Shown here in pieces: positions 1 through 8,456 of a stretch of DNA of 34,108 nt. Below the pieces are notes generated by a model. The model saw nothing but the letters and a program-made list of their open reading frames with translations. It made no database searches and was not told the origin of the DNA. Where the stretch lies: NCBI GenBank assembly GCA_012965515.1, contig DTSE01000185.1:1-34108 (forward strand), in the 5' to 3' direction. This DNA is from Candidatus Melainabacteria bacterium. GTDB taxonomy: Bacteria; Cyanobacteriota; Vampirovibrionia; Obscuribacterales; Obscuribacteraceae. The position numbers and the translations under genes were made by a program. Numbering within the stretch: the first letter of the stretch is position 1; every line of letters starts with the position of its first letter.

Positions 1-2
1 CC

Positions 3-419
3 AGTCTGAAAAAGAAAGCCAATGAGTTTGAATCGGTCGTGCGCGTGAAACAAGTAGCTATTGCGCTTGCTTTGCCCATTCACATGTGGTTACCGGCTAG
101 TGCTACAGCCAAAGTTATTGCCCACGAAAACGGACATATCGCAATTTGCAAGCACTTCTATTTAGATGCCGAAAGCTGCGCTCGAACCGCGGCTGAAGGT
201 ATCGTCAATCGCGAATTCTCAGGTGTAGGGGCTACGGAAGGTGAGAGCATGAGCAATGCACTGGAGTCCGCCAGCTCGGCCTTAACAGCTCCGTTTCGAG
301 ATTCTGTCATCTTGCCTGCCAATAGAGCCAGTTCCATCTATGACAAATTGACGAGACACGGACAGGCTGACACTAAGGTTGAGGAGGCAGTCAGAGCGGC
401 GATTGCACAGGCGAAGTAA
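3..419 (+). CDS. HExGH-motif protein, C-terminal part (5' end outside window)
   Basis: The reading frame is open to the left edge of the window, so the gene probably begins outside it; a GTG at 39 could be an internal start but has no ribosome binding site. After a hydrophobic stretch (VAIALALPIHMWLPASATA) comes VIAHENGHIAICKHFY. The HENGH core matches the zinc-binding pattern HExxH in the HExGH form seen in small secreted metalloprotease-like families such as DUF922. The hydrophobic stretch could be a signal peptide if GTG 39 is the true start. The remaining 85 residues are rich in Ala and Ser and show no second obvious metal ligand. Protease activity is only a suggestion from the motif; no function is assigned. 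The gene ends in TAA and is followed by about 160 bases with no gene. Confidence 0.6.
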   Translation, partial: SLKKKANEFESVVRVKQVAIALALPIHMWLPASATAKVIAHENGHIAICKHFYLDAESCARTAAEGIVNREFSGVGATEGESMSNALESASSALTAPFRDSVILPANRASSIYDKLTRHGQADTKVEEAVRAAIAQAK

Positions 420-578
420 GTTTCGCTAAGTTCGGACTCGAAAATGTTGTCTGCAAAACAAAATCCGCCTTATCCGGACACAAGAAAGTTAAATCACCGT
501 CACCTATCATATTGGCGCCGTTCGATCTGCGCCTGAATAGGGAAAGCTCAAAGTAGAGCAAGCGTGAGGTGCCTTTTC

Positions 579-1202
579 ATGATCCTTAAGAGCAAAGCAA
601 ACGGCAATGCCAAAAAAAGAGGCAATGCGCAGAAGTGGATCATGGCGCTTTTGACGACGACATTTGTAGCTTTTCCTTCGTCAGCTCTTGCTGATGATGA
701 CATGTCGCAAAGTTCCGGCTCTACGCGCATTCAAATTCAGCGCCCGAAAGATCCATTGAAAGCAGGTGCTTCAGTTGACCGCGATCTTGGTTCTTTGAAC
801 AATGACGAAGCGGCTAAATTGCGTGCTATTTTTGCGCAACAAGGTCAAGGCAACAATTCTGCTGGTTTGCGCGGCAATGCCTTTCAGGATGACCAGAATT
901 TCAGAGGGCAAACGCCCATGCTTGACCGCGTTTTGAAGGGGCAAAACAAACAGAATCAATTCCGCGCGAAAGTACAGGAGCAAGGTTCAGACAACGCGCC
1001 CTATATCTGGTGTCAGAGCGTGAATGGTGGATATTATGATGCCACCAACACCTACAAAGGTGTGGTGCCGGGCTACAGATTGAGAGAGCTGGGCGGCAAA
1101 TTCGTAGACGGAACGCCGGTTCCGCGCGGTAACGTGAAAATGAACGAAGCTGGACACGTTTGGTGGCAAAAGGAGTTGAGCCCCAGTTTCGTGCGCTACT
1201 AG
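579..1202 (+). CDS. Small exported protein of unknown function
   Basis: The chosen ATG at 579 has GAGG at 566-569, nine bases upstream, and is better placed than the in-frame GTG at 564. The N-terminus is basic, followed by a hydrophobic stretch (WIMALLTTTFVAFPSSALA) and DDD, a good signal peptide with cleavage after ALA. The mature part is hydrophilic, rich in Gln and Asn in its middle, and ends with a Trp- and Tyr-containing segment (YIWCQSVNGGYYDATN, then GHVWWQKELSPSFVRY). There is one cysteine in the mature part. I recognise no domain. The protein is probably periplasmic or surface exposed. It runs convergently into the TPR gene, with ten bases between the two stop codons. Confidence 0.75.
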   Translation: MILKSKANGNAKKRGNAQKWIMALLTTTFVAFPSSALADDDMSQSSGSTRIQIQRPKDPLKAGASVDRDLGSLNNDEAAKLRAIFAQQGQGNNSAGLRGNAFQDDQNFRGQTPMLDRVLKGQNKQNQFRAKVQEQGSDNAPYIWCQSVNGGYYDATNTYKGVVPGYRLRELGGKFVDGTPVPRGNVKMNEAGHVWWQKELSPSFVRY

Positions 1203-1212
1203 AATAGGTTTT

Positions 1213-2097
1213 CTATCTTTTTGATCGATGCTCGGCGGCAGATTTGTCGGCTCGAATAAGCTCTAAAAGATTGGCTAAATGCGTTCTTTCGTGATGATTG
1301 GGCGGGTAAATGCGCGCGGCAATTTCTTGCGCACTGAGCAGTTTTTCCTCTGCTTCAGGGAGTTTCTTCAACTGCAAGTACGCCTCTCCTTGCACCTTTT
1401 GGCAAAGCATCATTTGCTGCGGTCTTTCCGGATTGGACGATCCGCAAACCTCCTCGACCATGCGCAGATACTGCAAAGCTCTTTTCGGGTTATGGAAGAC
1501 CGGTGACAAATACGACTGTGCCAGCCAGATAAGGCATTGTGACGTCTCCACCGAGAGGCTTCCGGTGAGCGTTTGTGCACAGCTTTCTGCTTGTTGAAAC
1601 TGATCTTCGGCTTCTACGAAGTCTTTATTCATGTAGTTGAAGATGCCTTGTCGCAGAAGAACTTCGATTGTGATTCGCTCTTCTTCGAGATGATACTTTT
1701 TGACAAGCTCTCTGGCTTTTTCCAGTGGAGGCAATCCTTTGTCCCACTGTCCGCTTTCTCTATACATGTCTGAGATTGCTACTAAAAGAGTGGTCATTTG
1801 AATCCAATCGTTGGACTTTTCTCGTTCCATGACTTGAATTGCTCTTTCAGATTCTTCAATTGCTGCCTTTAGTTTCCCATTCTTTCTTGCTTGTCCGGAC
1901 TTAATCAAATGTGCGTTAATCTCGCGCAATACCCTTGGTGAAACAGCTTTCGGCTCATCTTGCTCGGGGACGCCGACACGAAAAAATATGGCAACCAGCA
2001 CCACCATAACCATCACGACGACCAGTCCAGAAACGAGAGGTAGACTCGCTTTCACTCGTTTTTTCTGAGATTGATGAGGTGTCGGTGCTTGGACCAT
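1213..2097 (-). CDS. Membrane-anchored TPR-repeat protein
   Basis: A basic N-terminus (QKKRVK) is followed by one strongly hydrophobic segment at residues 18-40, so the protein is a single-pass, inner-membrane-anchored protein with the rest probably outside the cytoplasm. Residues from about 60 onward are helical pairs of TPR type, for example AAIEESERAIQVME, then KGLPPLEKARELVKKY, then AEDQFQQAESCAQTL and PEAEEKLLSAQEIAARIYP. TPRs bind proteins; the partner here is unknown. The ATG overlaps the ftsY stop codon by one base (TAATG), so translation is probably coupled to ftsY. Other members of this operon are nusB and ftsY. This link could reflect only shared expression rather than a role in secretion. 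Ends in TAG. Confidence 0.8.
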   Translation of the reverse strand: MVQAPTPHQSQKKRVKASLPLVSGLVVVMVMVVLVAIFFRVGVPEQDEPKAVSPRVLREINAHLIKSGQARKNGKLKAAIEESERAIQVMEREKSNDWIQMTTLLVAISDMYRESGQWDKGLPPLEKARELVKKYHLEEERITIEVLLRQGIFNYMNKDFVEAEDQFQQAESCAQTLTGSLSVETSQCLIWLAQSYLSPVFHNPKRALQYLRMVEEVCGSSNPERPQQMMLCQKVQGEAYLQLKKLPEAEEKLLSAQEIAARIYPPNHHERTHLANLLELIRADKSAAEHRSKR

Positions 2098-3206
2098 TAA
2101 CCAAACAGTGCTTCTACAAACAGCTCCGGCTCAAAGTCTCTAAGGTCGTCCATTTTTTCGCCCAATCCGATTAGTTTCACCGGAATGTTCAGTTCTGATG
2201 AGATGCCGAAAACGATGCCACCTTTGGCGGTGCCATCCAATTTTGTCAGAATTACGCCTGTGAGTGGGCAAACTTCGGTGAAGACCTCAGCTTGCTTCAT
2301 GCCATTTTGCCCTGTTGAAGCATCCAGAACAAGGAGAGCTTCAAGCGGCAGCCCTTTGCCGTGCTTTTCGATGACGCCGCGGATCTTGCCGAGTTCAGCC
2401 ATCAAGTTTGCCTTATTGTGCAAACGCCCGGCCGTGTCGATAATAATGATGTCGTAGTTTTCTTCCTTTGCTTTATTCAGTGCTTGGAAAACTACTGCGC
2501 CCGGATCGGAGCCGTCCGGCAGTCTGCAAATGTCTACTTGAGCGCGGTCCGCCCAGATTTCCAATTGCGATTCGGCGGCTGCTCTAAACGTATCGGCTGC
2601 AGCAACGAGAACCTTCTTTCCTTCCGATTTGAAGCGATAGCAAAGTTTTCCGATGCTGGTTGTTTTTCCGGTGCCGTTCACTCCGACGATCAAATACAAA
2701 TTGAGCTTGCCGTCTTTGTATTGAAGCTTATGTTGTGGAGATTGTTTCAGTGTTTTGGCAAATTCGGCCTTAAGGAAATCCTCGACGTCATTGGACATCC
2801 AGTTTTTGCCTCTTGATTCTTTGCGCAGATGTTCAACCATCGTCTCGGCAGTTTTCACACCGATGTCGGCTTTGATCAATTTTTCTTCCAGCTCTTCCAA
2901 ATAATCGTTGTCGATGGGACGCGGCGGCGATTTTGCGCGTGGTGGTGGAAAGCTGACTGATTGAGGCTTGCTAAGGGTACTTACATTTTGATTGGTGCCG
3001 GATGCGTTTTGAGAAACCTCAGAGCCAGAGGTTGAAACTTGAATGTCGCTTATGCTTTCTTCCGCTGAAACTTCGGTATCATCTGCCGATTCGCGCTCGA
3101 GAACATCGTCGACAACTTCATGGCGAGTGCGCTTCAGCGCTGATTTCAACTTCGATAGGGTGGAGCCCCAAAAGCCGGATTTCTCTTTCTTATCTTCTTC
3201 GTCCAT
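2097..3206 (-). CDS. ftsY: Signal recognition particle receptor FtsY
   Basis: FtsY is the SRP receptor GTPase that docks ribosome-SRP complexes at the membrane for co-translational insertion. The protein (369 residues) has an acidic, Ser-rich, low-complexity A region (about 1-95), a helical N domain (about 100-160) and the NG GTPase domain. Visible motifs are the P-loop GVNGTGKTT (175-183), DTFRAAA (205-211), DTAGR (257-261), TKLD with GTAKGG (321-330) and GLGE (347-350). The last includes the FtsY-type ending DDLRDFEPELFVEALF, which separates it from Ffh, as does the absence of a C-terminal M domain. It follows nusB by about ten bases on the same strand and overlaps the downstream TPR gene by one base, so the three probably form one operon. 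Confidence 0.97.
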   Translation of the reverse strand: MDEEDKKEKSGFWGSTLSKLKSALKRTRHEVVDDVLERESADDTEVSAEESISDIQVSTSGSEVSQNASGTNQNVSTLSKPQSVSFPPPRAKSPPRPIDNDYLEELEEKLIKADIGVKTAETMVEHLRKESRGKNWMSNDVEDFLKAEFAKTLKQSPQHKLQYKDGKLNLYLIVGVNGTGKTTSIGKLCYRFKSEGKKVLVAAADTFRAAAESQLEIWADRAQVDICRLPDGSDPGAVVFQALNKAKEENYDIIIIDTAGRLHNKANLMAELGKIRGVIEKHGKGLPLEALLVLDASTGQNGMKQAEVFTEVCPLTGVILTKLDGTAKGGIVFGISSELNIPVKLIGLGEKMDDLRDFEPELFVEALFG

Positions 3207-3215
3207 GACTCGTCC

Positions 3216-4031
3216 CTAAGATTTGGTTTCTTCCAGCGACTCACCGCGTTGCTCAGCAGCAGCAGCAACTTGAGATGCATTGCGAATGTATTGCGGGAAT
3301 TCACCTGTCTGTCTGAATTCTTTGGCTTGCTCGGAGAGATCCGCAAGTACGCCGTTAACGAATTTGGCTGCCTTTTCGTCTGCGAAACGGTGGCAGAGTT
3401 CGACTGCTTCACTGATCGCTACGTTGATGGGCACTTCGTGAATGAAGAAAGCCTCGGCGCACGCCAGTCTGAGTATGTCGCGGTCTATCGATACCATTCG
3501 TTCGACATTCCACTTCGAACGAGTGGATTTTATGTACTCGTCGATTTCGACTTTGTGCTCACTGTAAGCGTTGAGCAGTGTAAGCAGGAAATCGCGAATT
3601 TCTGCGTGCGAGTACTTCTCGAACGTGGCCCTATTTGTGTGACCGCACTGTTTGCACGGAATATTGATCGAGGACGAACCGCTTGCCAGTGTCATCTCGG
3701 GAACATCCAGCGCTTCTGCTACCAAATGCAGAGCGCGTTCGACTTGAGCGATTTGCTCTCGCAGTTGTTCCGTCGTCAAAGCGACTGGGTGCAGCACCTG
3801 CGTCGAGCGCGAATTGTCCGGGTGTTCCGCTTCGATGTTATGCAGCTCGAAATTGGTCTTTTCGAGGATGGCACCGGCATCCAAAAGATTCTGCTTGGCA
3901 TAGTCGGCCAGCATTCGTACGGTCTTTTCAATGAGAGCGCCCATTTCAAGCGCTTCGCTGCCGGCTCTCGTCTTGGGCAATTGCGGCATTAGGATTACAG
4001 CGATTTCTCGGGCAACGCGCCGGGCGGTCAT
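3216..4031 (-). CDS. nusB: Transcription antitermination factor NusB, long cyanobacterial-type form with a CxxC insert
   Basis: NusB binds boxA RNA with NusE (ribosomal protein S10) and takes part in antitermination of rRNA transcription. The N-terminus (ARRVAREIAVILMPQLPK) matches the start of cyanobacterial NusB as I recall it. The C-terminal half carries the family core: DRDILRLACAEAFF, PINVAISEAVEL and KFVNGVLADL. At 271 residues it is about twice the length of E. coli NusB (about 140). The extra length lies in a helical stretch at about 30-120, plus a short segment with CKQCGH (126-131) just before the C-terminal half, and a 35-residue Ala/Glu-rich tail. The CxxC with a neighbouring His looks like half a metal site. 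First gene of the nusB-ftsY-TPR set and divergent from rsmD, with a 43-base gap. Confidence 0.92.
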   Translation of the reverse strand: MTARRVAREIAVILMPQLPKTRAGSEALEMGALIEKTVRMLADYAKQNLLDAGAILEKTNFELHNIEAEHPDNSRSTQVLHPVALTTEQLREQIAQVERALHLVAEALDVPEMTLASGSSSINIPCKQCGHTNRATFEKYSHAEIRDFLLTLLNAYSEHKVEIDEYIKSTRSKWNVERMVSIDRDILRLACAEAFFIHEVPINVAISEAVELCHRFADEKAAKFVNGVLADLSEQAKEFRQTGEFPQYIRNASQVAAAAEQRGESLEETKS

Positions 4032-4074
4032 GATTGGTCACTCATATATGGGATGCCAGTAGAAGCAAGTTGCC

Positions 4075-4728
4075 ATGTTACCATGGTCCGGTATTCAGCT
4101 GATTATGGTATGGACAGGCTTTTCATGCCTTAGTTCCAGATTATTAGTCGGCGTCACTCAGTGGAATTTGCGAATTTTGCGCATTACCGGCGGCACAGCA
4201 AGAGGAAGGAGCGTCGAAAGTCCAATCGGGCTGGAGATTCGCCCAACCGGCGCGAAGGTCAGGCAGGCGCTGTTTAACATCCTCGCCTTTCGAATGAATG
4301 GGGCGAGATTTCTCGACATTTGCGCCGGGACTGGCCTGGTTGGTATCGAAGCGTTAAGCAGAGGCGCCCAGTCGCTGATTTCAATCGAGGAGAACCGGGC
4401 CGTGGCGAAAGCCGTGGAGAACAGCCTGAAAAAGCTCAATTTAGAAGGTGAAGTGATTTGCGGGGATTGGAAACGAGTTTTGCCAATTCTCGAACCAAAA
4501 TCATTCGACATAATTTTTGCCGATCCGCCGTACAAATCTCCATATATCAAAGACATACCGTTGTCAGTGGAAAAGCATGACCTCTTGGCCGACGGCGGTC
4601 TCTTGGTAATCGAGCATTTGAAAGGCTATAAATTCTCGCAAGAGTGCGCAGTATTGACTCTCCAGTCAACTCGCAATTACGGTCAAACCAGTTTGTCGTT
4701 CTTTTCAAAGGGCGAAGACAGTGAGTAG
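4075..4728 (+). CDS. rsmD: 16S rRNA (guanine-N2)-methyltransferase RsmD
   Basis: RsmD methylates G966 of 16S rRNA (E. coli numbering) with S-adenosylmethionine. The typical RsmD start, RI.GG.ARGR, appears at about residues 36-43 (RITGGTARGR), followed by RPTGAKVRQALFNIL. The SAM-binding motif is DICAGTGLVGIEALSRGA and the catalytic motif is FADPPYKSPY. The ATG at 4075 gives about 30 residues more than usual and has no convincing ribosome binding site. A start at TTG 4168 or TTG 4177 would give a normal N-terminus, so the true start is uncertain. The gene is divergent from nusB. It is followed after 90 bases by the MshEN-motif protein. Confidence 0.93.
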   Translation: MLPWSGIQLIMVWTGFSCLSSRLLVGVTQWNLRILRITGGTARGRSVESPIGLEIRPTGAKVRQALFNILAFRMNGARFLDICAGTGLVGIEALSRGAQSLISIEENRAVAKAVENSLKKLNLEGEVICGDWKRVLPILEPKSFDIIFADPPYKSPYIKDIPLSVEKHDLLADGGLLVIEHLKGYKFSQECAVLTLQSTRNYGQTSLSFFSKGEDSE

Positions 4729-4818
4729 AGCAAACAAATCCGCCGTTGCGCAAATGCTTTGTAACTTAGTTCGCGGCAGAACTGGTAAGCTATTTAGCCA
4801 GGATCTGCCACTAGACTC

Positions 4819-6063
4819 ATGACCGATACGACACAACAGGCACAGGGAACAGGCCACATACGAATTGGCGAGCTTCTCATGCAGTCGGAAATTCTCTCTT
4901 CCGACTTCATAAGAGACGCGTTGGAGCGCTTCGAGCAGCGCGGGTTGCCGATTGGCAAGGTTCTTGTCATGTCCGGCTATTTGACCGAAGCGGAACTGCG
5001 TCAAGCGCTGGAAGTGCAAAGCCTGGTCAATGACGGTCATTTGCCTTTGGAATTGGGCGTCACTGTTTTGCGAGTTGCTCACAAAGAACACATTTCACTG
5101 AACGACGCGTTTCAGCGCTCCGGCTTGGTGCAGCCTGAAGATCAAGAGACAAACCGGCTGGGACAACTGCTCGTTGCTGCCGGAATCGTCACCGACAGAG
5201 ATCTAGAAGAAGCGTTGCAAATCAATGTTCGCACCGGATTGCCGCTCGGGCATGTTTTCTGTTTCCATGGTTATGTTTCCCAAGCGCTTCTCTACACCGC
5301 GCTGCAAGTCCAAGAATCCATTCGTCGCAATGCTATCGGCAGACCTGAGGCCATAGCGGGACTCAATGCTGCGGCAAAACGTGAGCGCAATTTAGAGCGT
5401 TTGGAAATCAACAAAGGCTATCAAAAGTTGCCCATGAAGCAAGCTTTGCGACTTGGTGAAATGCTAGTCGAGGCACGCGTTTTCGTCGACAAACTCTTGC
5501 CAGATGCGCTTGTGCGTTCGTTGCAATTTCAAAAGCCGATTGGAGAAATTCTCGTTCAATCTCACTTTGCGACACCGGAATTAATCGATGCCGCAGTTGA
5601 GATGCAAGAAATGATCGACAACGGTTGTTTGCTTCAGAACATGGCAAACGAAGTTCTTCTGAATATGCGGGCCAGCGATGTTTCTTTTGCCAAGGCGCTT
5701 GGTCAAGCCTGTACTTTCCGCCACCGCAACAATCTGGCGAAAATTCTCGTCGAGCTGCTTGCCGCCGCTCAAGCTGTCACTTTAACGAAGCTGACGAAGG
5801 ACATTCAGGAACGTCTCGAGGTTAACTACAACCAGATCAATGACGTAAGCAAACAGCTGCTGGAACACGAATTAGTGGATCCTGAGCTGCTTTTCGCTGG
5901 TATGCGCTGCGTATATTTGATCGACGTCAAGTTTATAAATCTTGAGCAAGCGACGATCATTCTGGAGATTGTCGGAAAAACGCACGATTCAGTCGACAAT
6001 GTTTTGCACACGCTCGGGTGGACTGCAAGAACGAGACTGCGTGAACCGAAGGGTCCGCAGTAA
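4819..6063 (+). CDS. Stand-alone protein with three pairs of MshEN/GspE-N-type motifs
   Basis: The protein (414 residues) contains three copies of a paired motif like that of the N-terminal domain of GspE/PilB/MshE ATPases: RIGELLMQSEIL...PIGKVLVMSGYLTEAEL (about 15-66), RLGQLLVAAGIVT...PLGHVFCFHGYVS (about 113-165), and RLGEMLVEARVF...PIGEILVQSHFAT (about 211-263). In MshE, the (R/L)LG-x-x-L-x-x-x-G pattern binds cyclic di-GMP. No Walker A, Walker B or other ATPase motif follows; the last 150 residues are helical without a recognised domain. The third copy has lost the glycines after each LG box and may not bind ligand. There is no signal peptide or membrane segment, so it is likely cytoplasmic. 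A c-di-GMP sensor or adaptor is my inference. It ends eleven bases from the convergent HD gene. Confidence 0.8.
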   Translation: MTDTTQQAQGTGHIRIGELLMQSEILSSDFIRDALERFEQRGLPIGKVLVMSGYLTEAELRQALEVQSLVNDGHLPLELGVTVLRVAHKEHISLNDAFQRSGLVQPEDQETNRLGQLLVAAGIVTDRDLEEALQINVRTGLPLGHVFCFHGYVSQALLYTALQVQESIRRNAIGRPEAIAGLNAAAKRERNLERLEINKGYQKLPMKQALRLGEMLVEARVFVDKLLPDALVRSLQFQKPIGEILVQSHFATPELIDAAVEMQEMIDNGCLLQNMANEVLLNMRASDVSFAKALGQACTFRHRNNLAKILVELLAAAQAVTLTKLTKDIQERLEVNYNQINDVSKQLLEHELVDPELLFAGMRCVYLIDVKFINLEQATIILEIVGKTHDSVDNVLHTLGWTARTRLREPKGPQ

Positions 6064-6074
6064 GCCGATTTGCC

Positions 6075-6908
6075 TTAGCTGCAGCAATCAGTGTTCGGCG
6101 GCGGTAATTCTTCCTTCTGCGCTTGTTCGCTCCCTGCAAGCTGATTGTTATTTCCTTTATTCTGTCCGTTCATCTCAGGTGCAATCGCCATGCGACCTGT
6201 CGTTGTGGACGGGTATTTCAAGCGCTCGTGGTGCAGTGTTCTCCACACGCGAACAAATGCCTGGCGAACCTTGATCAGCTCTTGATAGGTAAGAGAAGAC
6301 TCGTTGAACTGTCCATCTTCCCATCGGTTTTGGAAGACCTTATCGATTGCAGACTCGACTTCCTCTTGGGTCGGATCATGCATGCTGTGCGTTACTGCTT
6401 CAGACACGTCAGCAAGCATTACGATGGCCGTTTCTTTTGATTGCGGCTTGGGACCAGGGTATCGATAAAATTTGGAATCGACATTTTCAGCCCCGTCGCG
6501 CACACATGCCTTGTGATAAAAGTACGCCATAAGCGATGTGCCCTGGTGCATGGGAATAAAGTCCTGGACGGCTTTCGGCAGCCGGTACTTCTCAGCCAGA
6601 TCAATGCCGTCTGTGACATGTGCCAGAACCCGCTCTCTGCTTTCTTCCGGTGTCATGTCATCGTGAGGATTTTTCGCACCCAACTGGTTTTCAATGAAGT
6701 ATTTGGGTCGCGCCATTTTGCCGATGTCGTGATATAGAGCGCCCGCACGTACAAGATTAACGTCGCCGCCGATGGCTCGTGCACCGCCTTCGGCAAGGTT
6801 TGCCACAGCAAGGCTGTGTTGATATGTCCCTGGCGCATTTTCTTCGAGTTGTCTGAGCAACGGTTGTTCCGCATCAGTTATTTCAGCAAGTCTCGAAGGA
6901 GTGACCAT
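6075..6908 (-). CDS. HD phosphodiesterase part of a PgpH-like 7TM-HD protein
   Basis: This is the cytoplasmic HD domain of the PgpH family, which in Firmicutes hydrolyses cyclic di-AMP. Ligands expected of an HD domain are visible: H31 (GTYQHSLAVANLAE), H60-D61 (LYHDIGKMARP), H97 (AHVTDG), H121 (PMHQGT) and D167 (MLADVSEA). FIENQ after the HD box is typical of PgpH. The last 45 residues are Gln/Asn-rich and probably disordered. The ATG lies four codons after the TAA of the upstream gene and in the same frame; SIFG lies between them, and only a GGA directly abutting the ATG is present instead of a spaced Shine-Dalgarno. The protein would need re-initiation or read-through to be made. On its own it would be a soluble HD protein. 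Confidence 0.88.
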   Translation of the reverse strand: MVTPSRLAEITDAEQPLLRQLEENAPGTYQHSLAVANLAEGGARAIGGDVNLVRAGALYHDIGKMARPKYFIENQLGAKNPHDDMTPEESRERVLAHVTDGIDLAEKYRLPKAVQDFIPMHQGTSLMAYFYHKACVRDGAENVDSKFYRYPGPKPQSKETAIVMLADVSEAVTHSMHDPTQEEVESAIDKVFQNRWEDGQFNESSLTYQELIKVRQAFVRVWRTLHHERLKYPSTTTGRMAIAPEMNGQNKGNNNQLAGSEQAQKEELPPPNTDCCS

Positions 6909-6920
6909 TCCAAAAATGCT

Positions 6921-6923
6921 TTA
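6921..6923 (-). other. In-frame TAA between the membrane and HD parts of the PgpH-like gene
   Basis: Reading through this codon gives LPFLDR-stop-SIFGMVTPSRLAEI without any change of frame. Intact family members have a charged residue and FGI.T at this point. A single base change from AAA, GAA, CAA or another sense codon would account for it. Confidence 0.85.
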
Positions 6924-8456
6924 CCGGTCCAAGAAGGGCAAGCTTCCGATTGCCAGCATGCACGAAACGACGCCTGCGAAGAGTTCGAACAGTGTCGGGC
7001 GACCCAGATGGTGCACGGAGTCTAAGCCGTTGAGAAGTATCGAGGAGAGAATGAAAGCTATCGCTTGAGTCATCCCGACGACGACTCCCGTAAGCATCAG
7101 CGAATTGCGGTGCTTCGTGTAACAGATTACTGCCGCTGCGGCCGCTGTGCTCAAGGCGATCAAATGGCGTCCTTCGATGAGCTGCGCTACGGCAAGAATG
7201 ATTATCAATGGAATGGTCAGTGCACTAGAGACCCTTCGTCCGAAAAATATCGTCCAAACTAGTGCCGCTGCCGGTAGTGGCACGAATTGCGGATAGTTGT
7301 CTCCGATCAAACTTGCTGCTGTCGCCACCGCGATAGCAACTGCGTACATGAGCCCAATTGAGTTTGTTTGAAAGAGGTGGCGCGCATCAAATGTGTAGAC
7401 GACTCCTGCAGCCAGCGCAATAGCTGCCAGAAGCGAAATTCCCAGACCCATGATCATCGGCAGTCTATTGGTTTGAGCCATGCCCAATTCACGAAGTGTC
7501 TCGACATCAGCTTGTGTAAGCAACTGATGTTTTTTCACGATCACGGAGCCTTTGGTAATCAATCGGTAGACTGGTGTTACATGTGCAGCACTCTGTTCTG
7601 CTTTCTCGGCTGTCGCTTCTTCGTTGATCTGAACGTTAGGTTGCAGTGCCGAGGCTATTAATTGCGCCGCTTTTACTTTCCTTGCAGGCGGCCACGCCTC
7701 CGGCAAGAATTCCACAATCATCGGCTCCCATTCTGCACTCGCATCGTGCGGATAGCGCTTATGAACGGCGAGCAATTTGTTGGTCGCTTTTTCTATTGTT
7801 GCTTTGAGTGTCTGAACTTCATCTTGCGGTACGGTCATCGCCAGATAAATGGTCGCATCCAAAAGCTCGGGCTTTTGTGTCTGCATCTTTTGAATCACAG
7901 CCCTCTGTGCTTTCAACGTTTCGACCAAATGAGCGTTGGTGGCTTGCGCGCTCAATTTGTTTAACTCAGCATCGAACTGTTCTCGATCGGCAGTCAAAAT
8001 GGAAGCGTGCGATATTACGGCGTCTCGGGATGCTTGGTCCATATGTGACCAGCCGGACTCGTCGAAATAGACTTTCAAATTGGCAAAAATTTCGTCGAGG
8101 CGGTTTTTGCTGACTTTGTCGCCGCTTCTATCGACGGAGAATACCGGTACGACGCCGCGCTGCGCCCTTTCTCGCGCCAATGACGTGGCGGCAAAGTCCG
8201 TCACTCTGGTATCCGCAGTCGATTTGATGGTGTTTTCTGCAAAATCGCCTGCACGCAATTCGGGGCGCACTACGTAAGTGGTGACCAGAGCAAGGAATAG
8301 AAGCGAAAAGCCAAGAATCCCCATCGTCAGCCAGTTGAAGAAGCTGCGCCCGGTGGGAAAAATATCGTGGTGTATTTCTGGATGATAGACCGGTAAAGGC
8401 GCGGTCTGAGCGGTTACCGATTTTGCATTATAAGACGCCATATTCCTGACTGGCAT
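6921..8456 (-). CDS. 7TM-HDED membrane part of a PgpH-like protein
   Basis: This has the sensor and membrane parts of the PgpH family. Residues 41-62 form a first membrane helix. An extracellular 7TMR-HDED-type domain (about 65-320) follows, starting RPELRAGDFAENTI and containing the family hallmark RERAQRGVVPVFSVD. About six further membrane segments (about 335-505) end at AIGSLPFLDR. In intact PgpH proteins the chain continues directly after LPF(F/L)E into FGI.T...LLEL and the HD domain. Here a TAA stands at that junction and the next gene supplies the rest in the same frame. The start at 8456 has no clear ribosome binding site; ATG 8441 is an alternative. The gene follows the glycosyltransferase gene on the same strand with a gap of about 200 bases. 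Confidence 0.88.
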   Translation of the reverse strand: MPVRNMASYNAKSVTAQTAPLPVYHPEIHHDIFPTGRSFFNWLTMGILGFSLLFLALVTTYVVRPELRAGDFAENTIKSTADTRVTDFAATSLARERAQRGVVPVFSVDRSGDKVSKNRLDEIFANLKVYFDESGWSHMDQASRDAVISHASILTADREQFDAELNKLSAQATNAHLVETLKAQRAVIQKMQTQKPELLDATIYLAMTVPQDEVQTLKATIEKATNKLLAVHKRYPHDASAEWEPMIVEFLPEAWPPARKVKAAQLIASALQPNVQINEEATAEKAEQSAAHVTPVYRLITKGSVIVKKHQLLTQADVETLRELGMAQTNRLPMIMGLGISLLAAIALAAGVVYTFDARHLFQTNSIGLMYAVAIAVATAASLIGDNYPQFVPLPAAALVWTIFFGRRVSSALTIPLIIILAVAQLIEGRHLIALSTAAAAAVICYTKHRNSLMLTGVVVGMTQAIAFILSSILLNGLDSVHHLGRPTLFELFAGVVSCMLAIGSLPFLDR

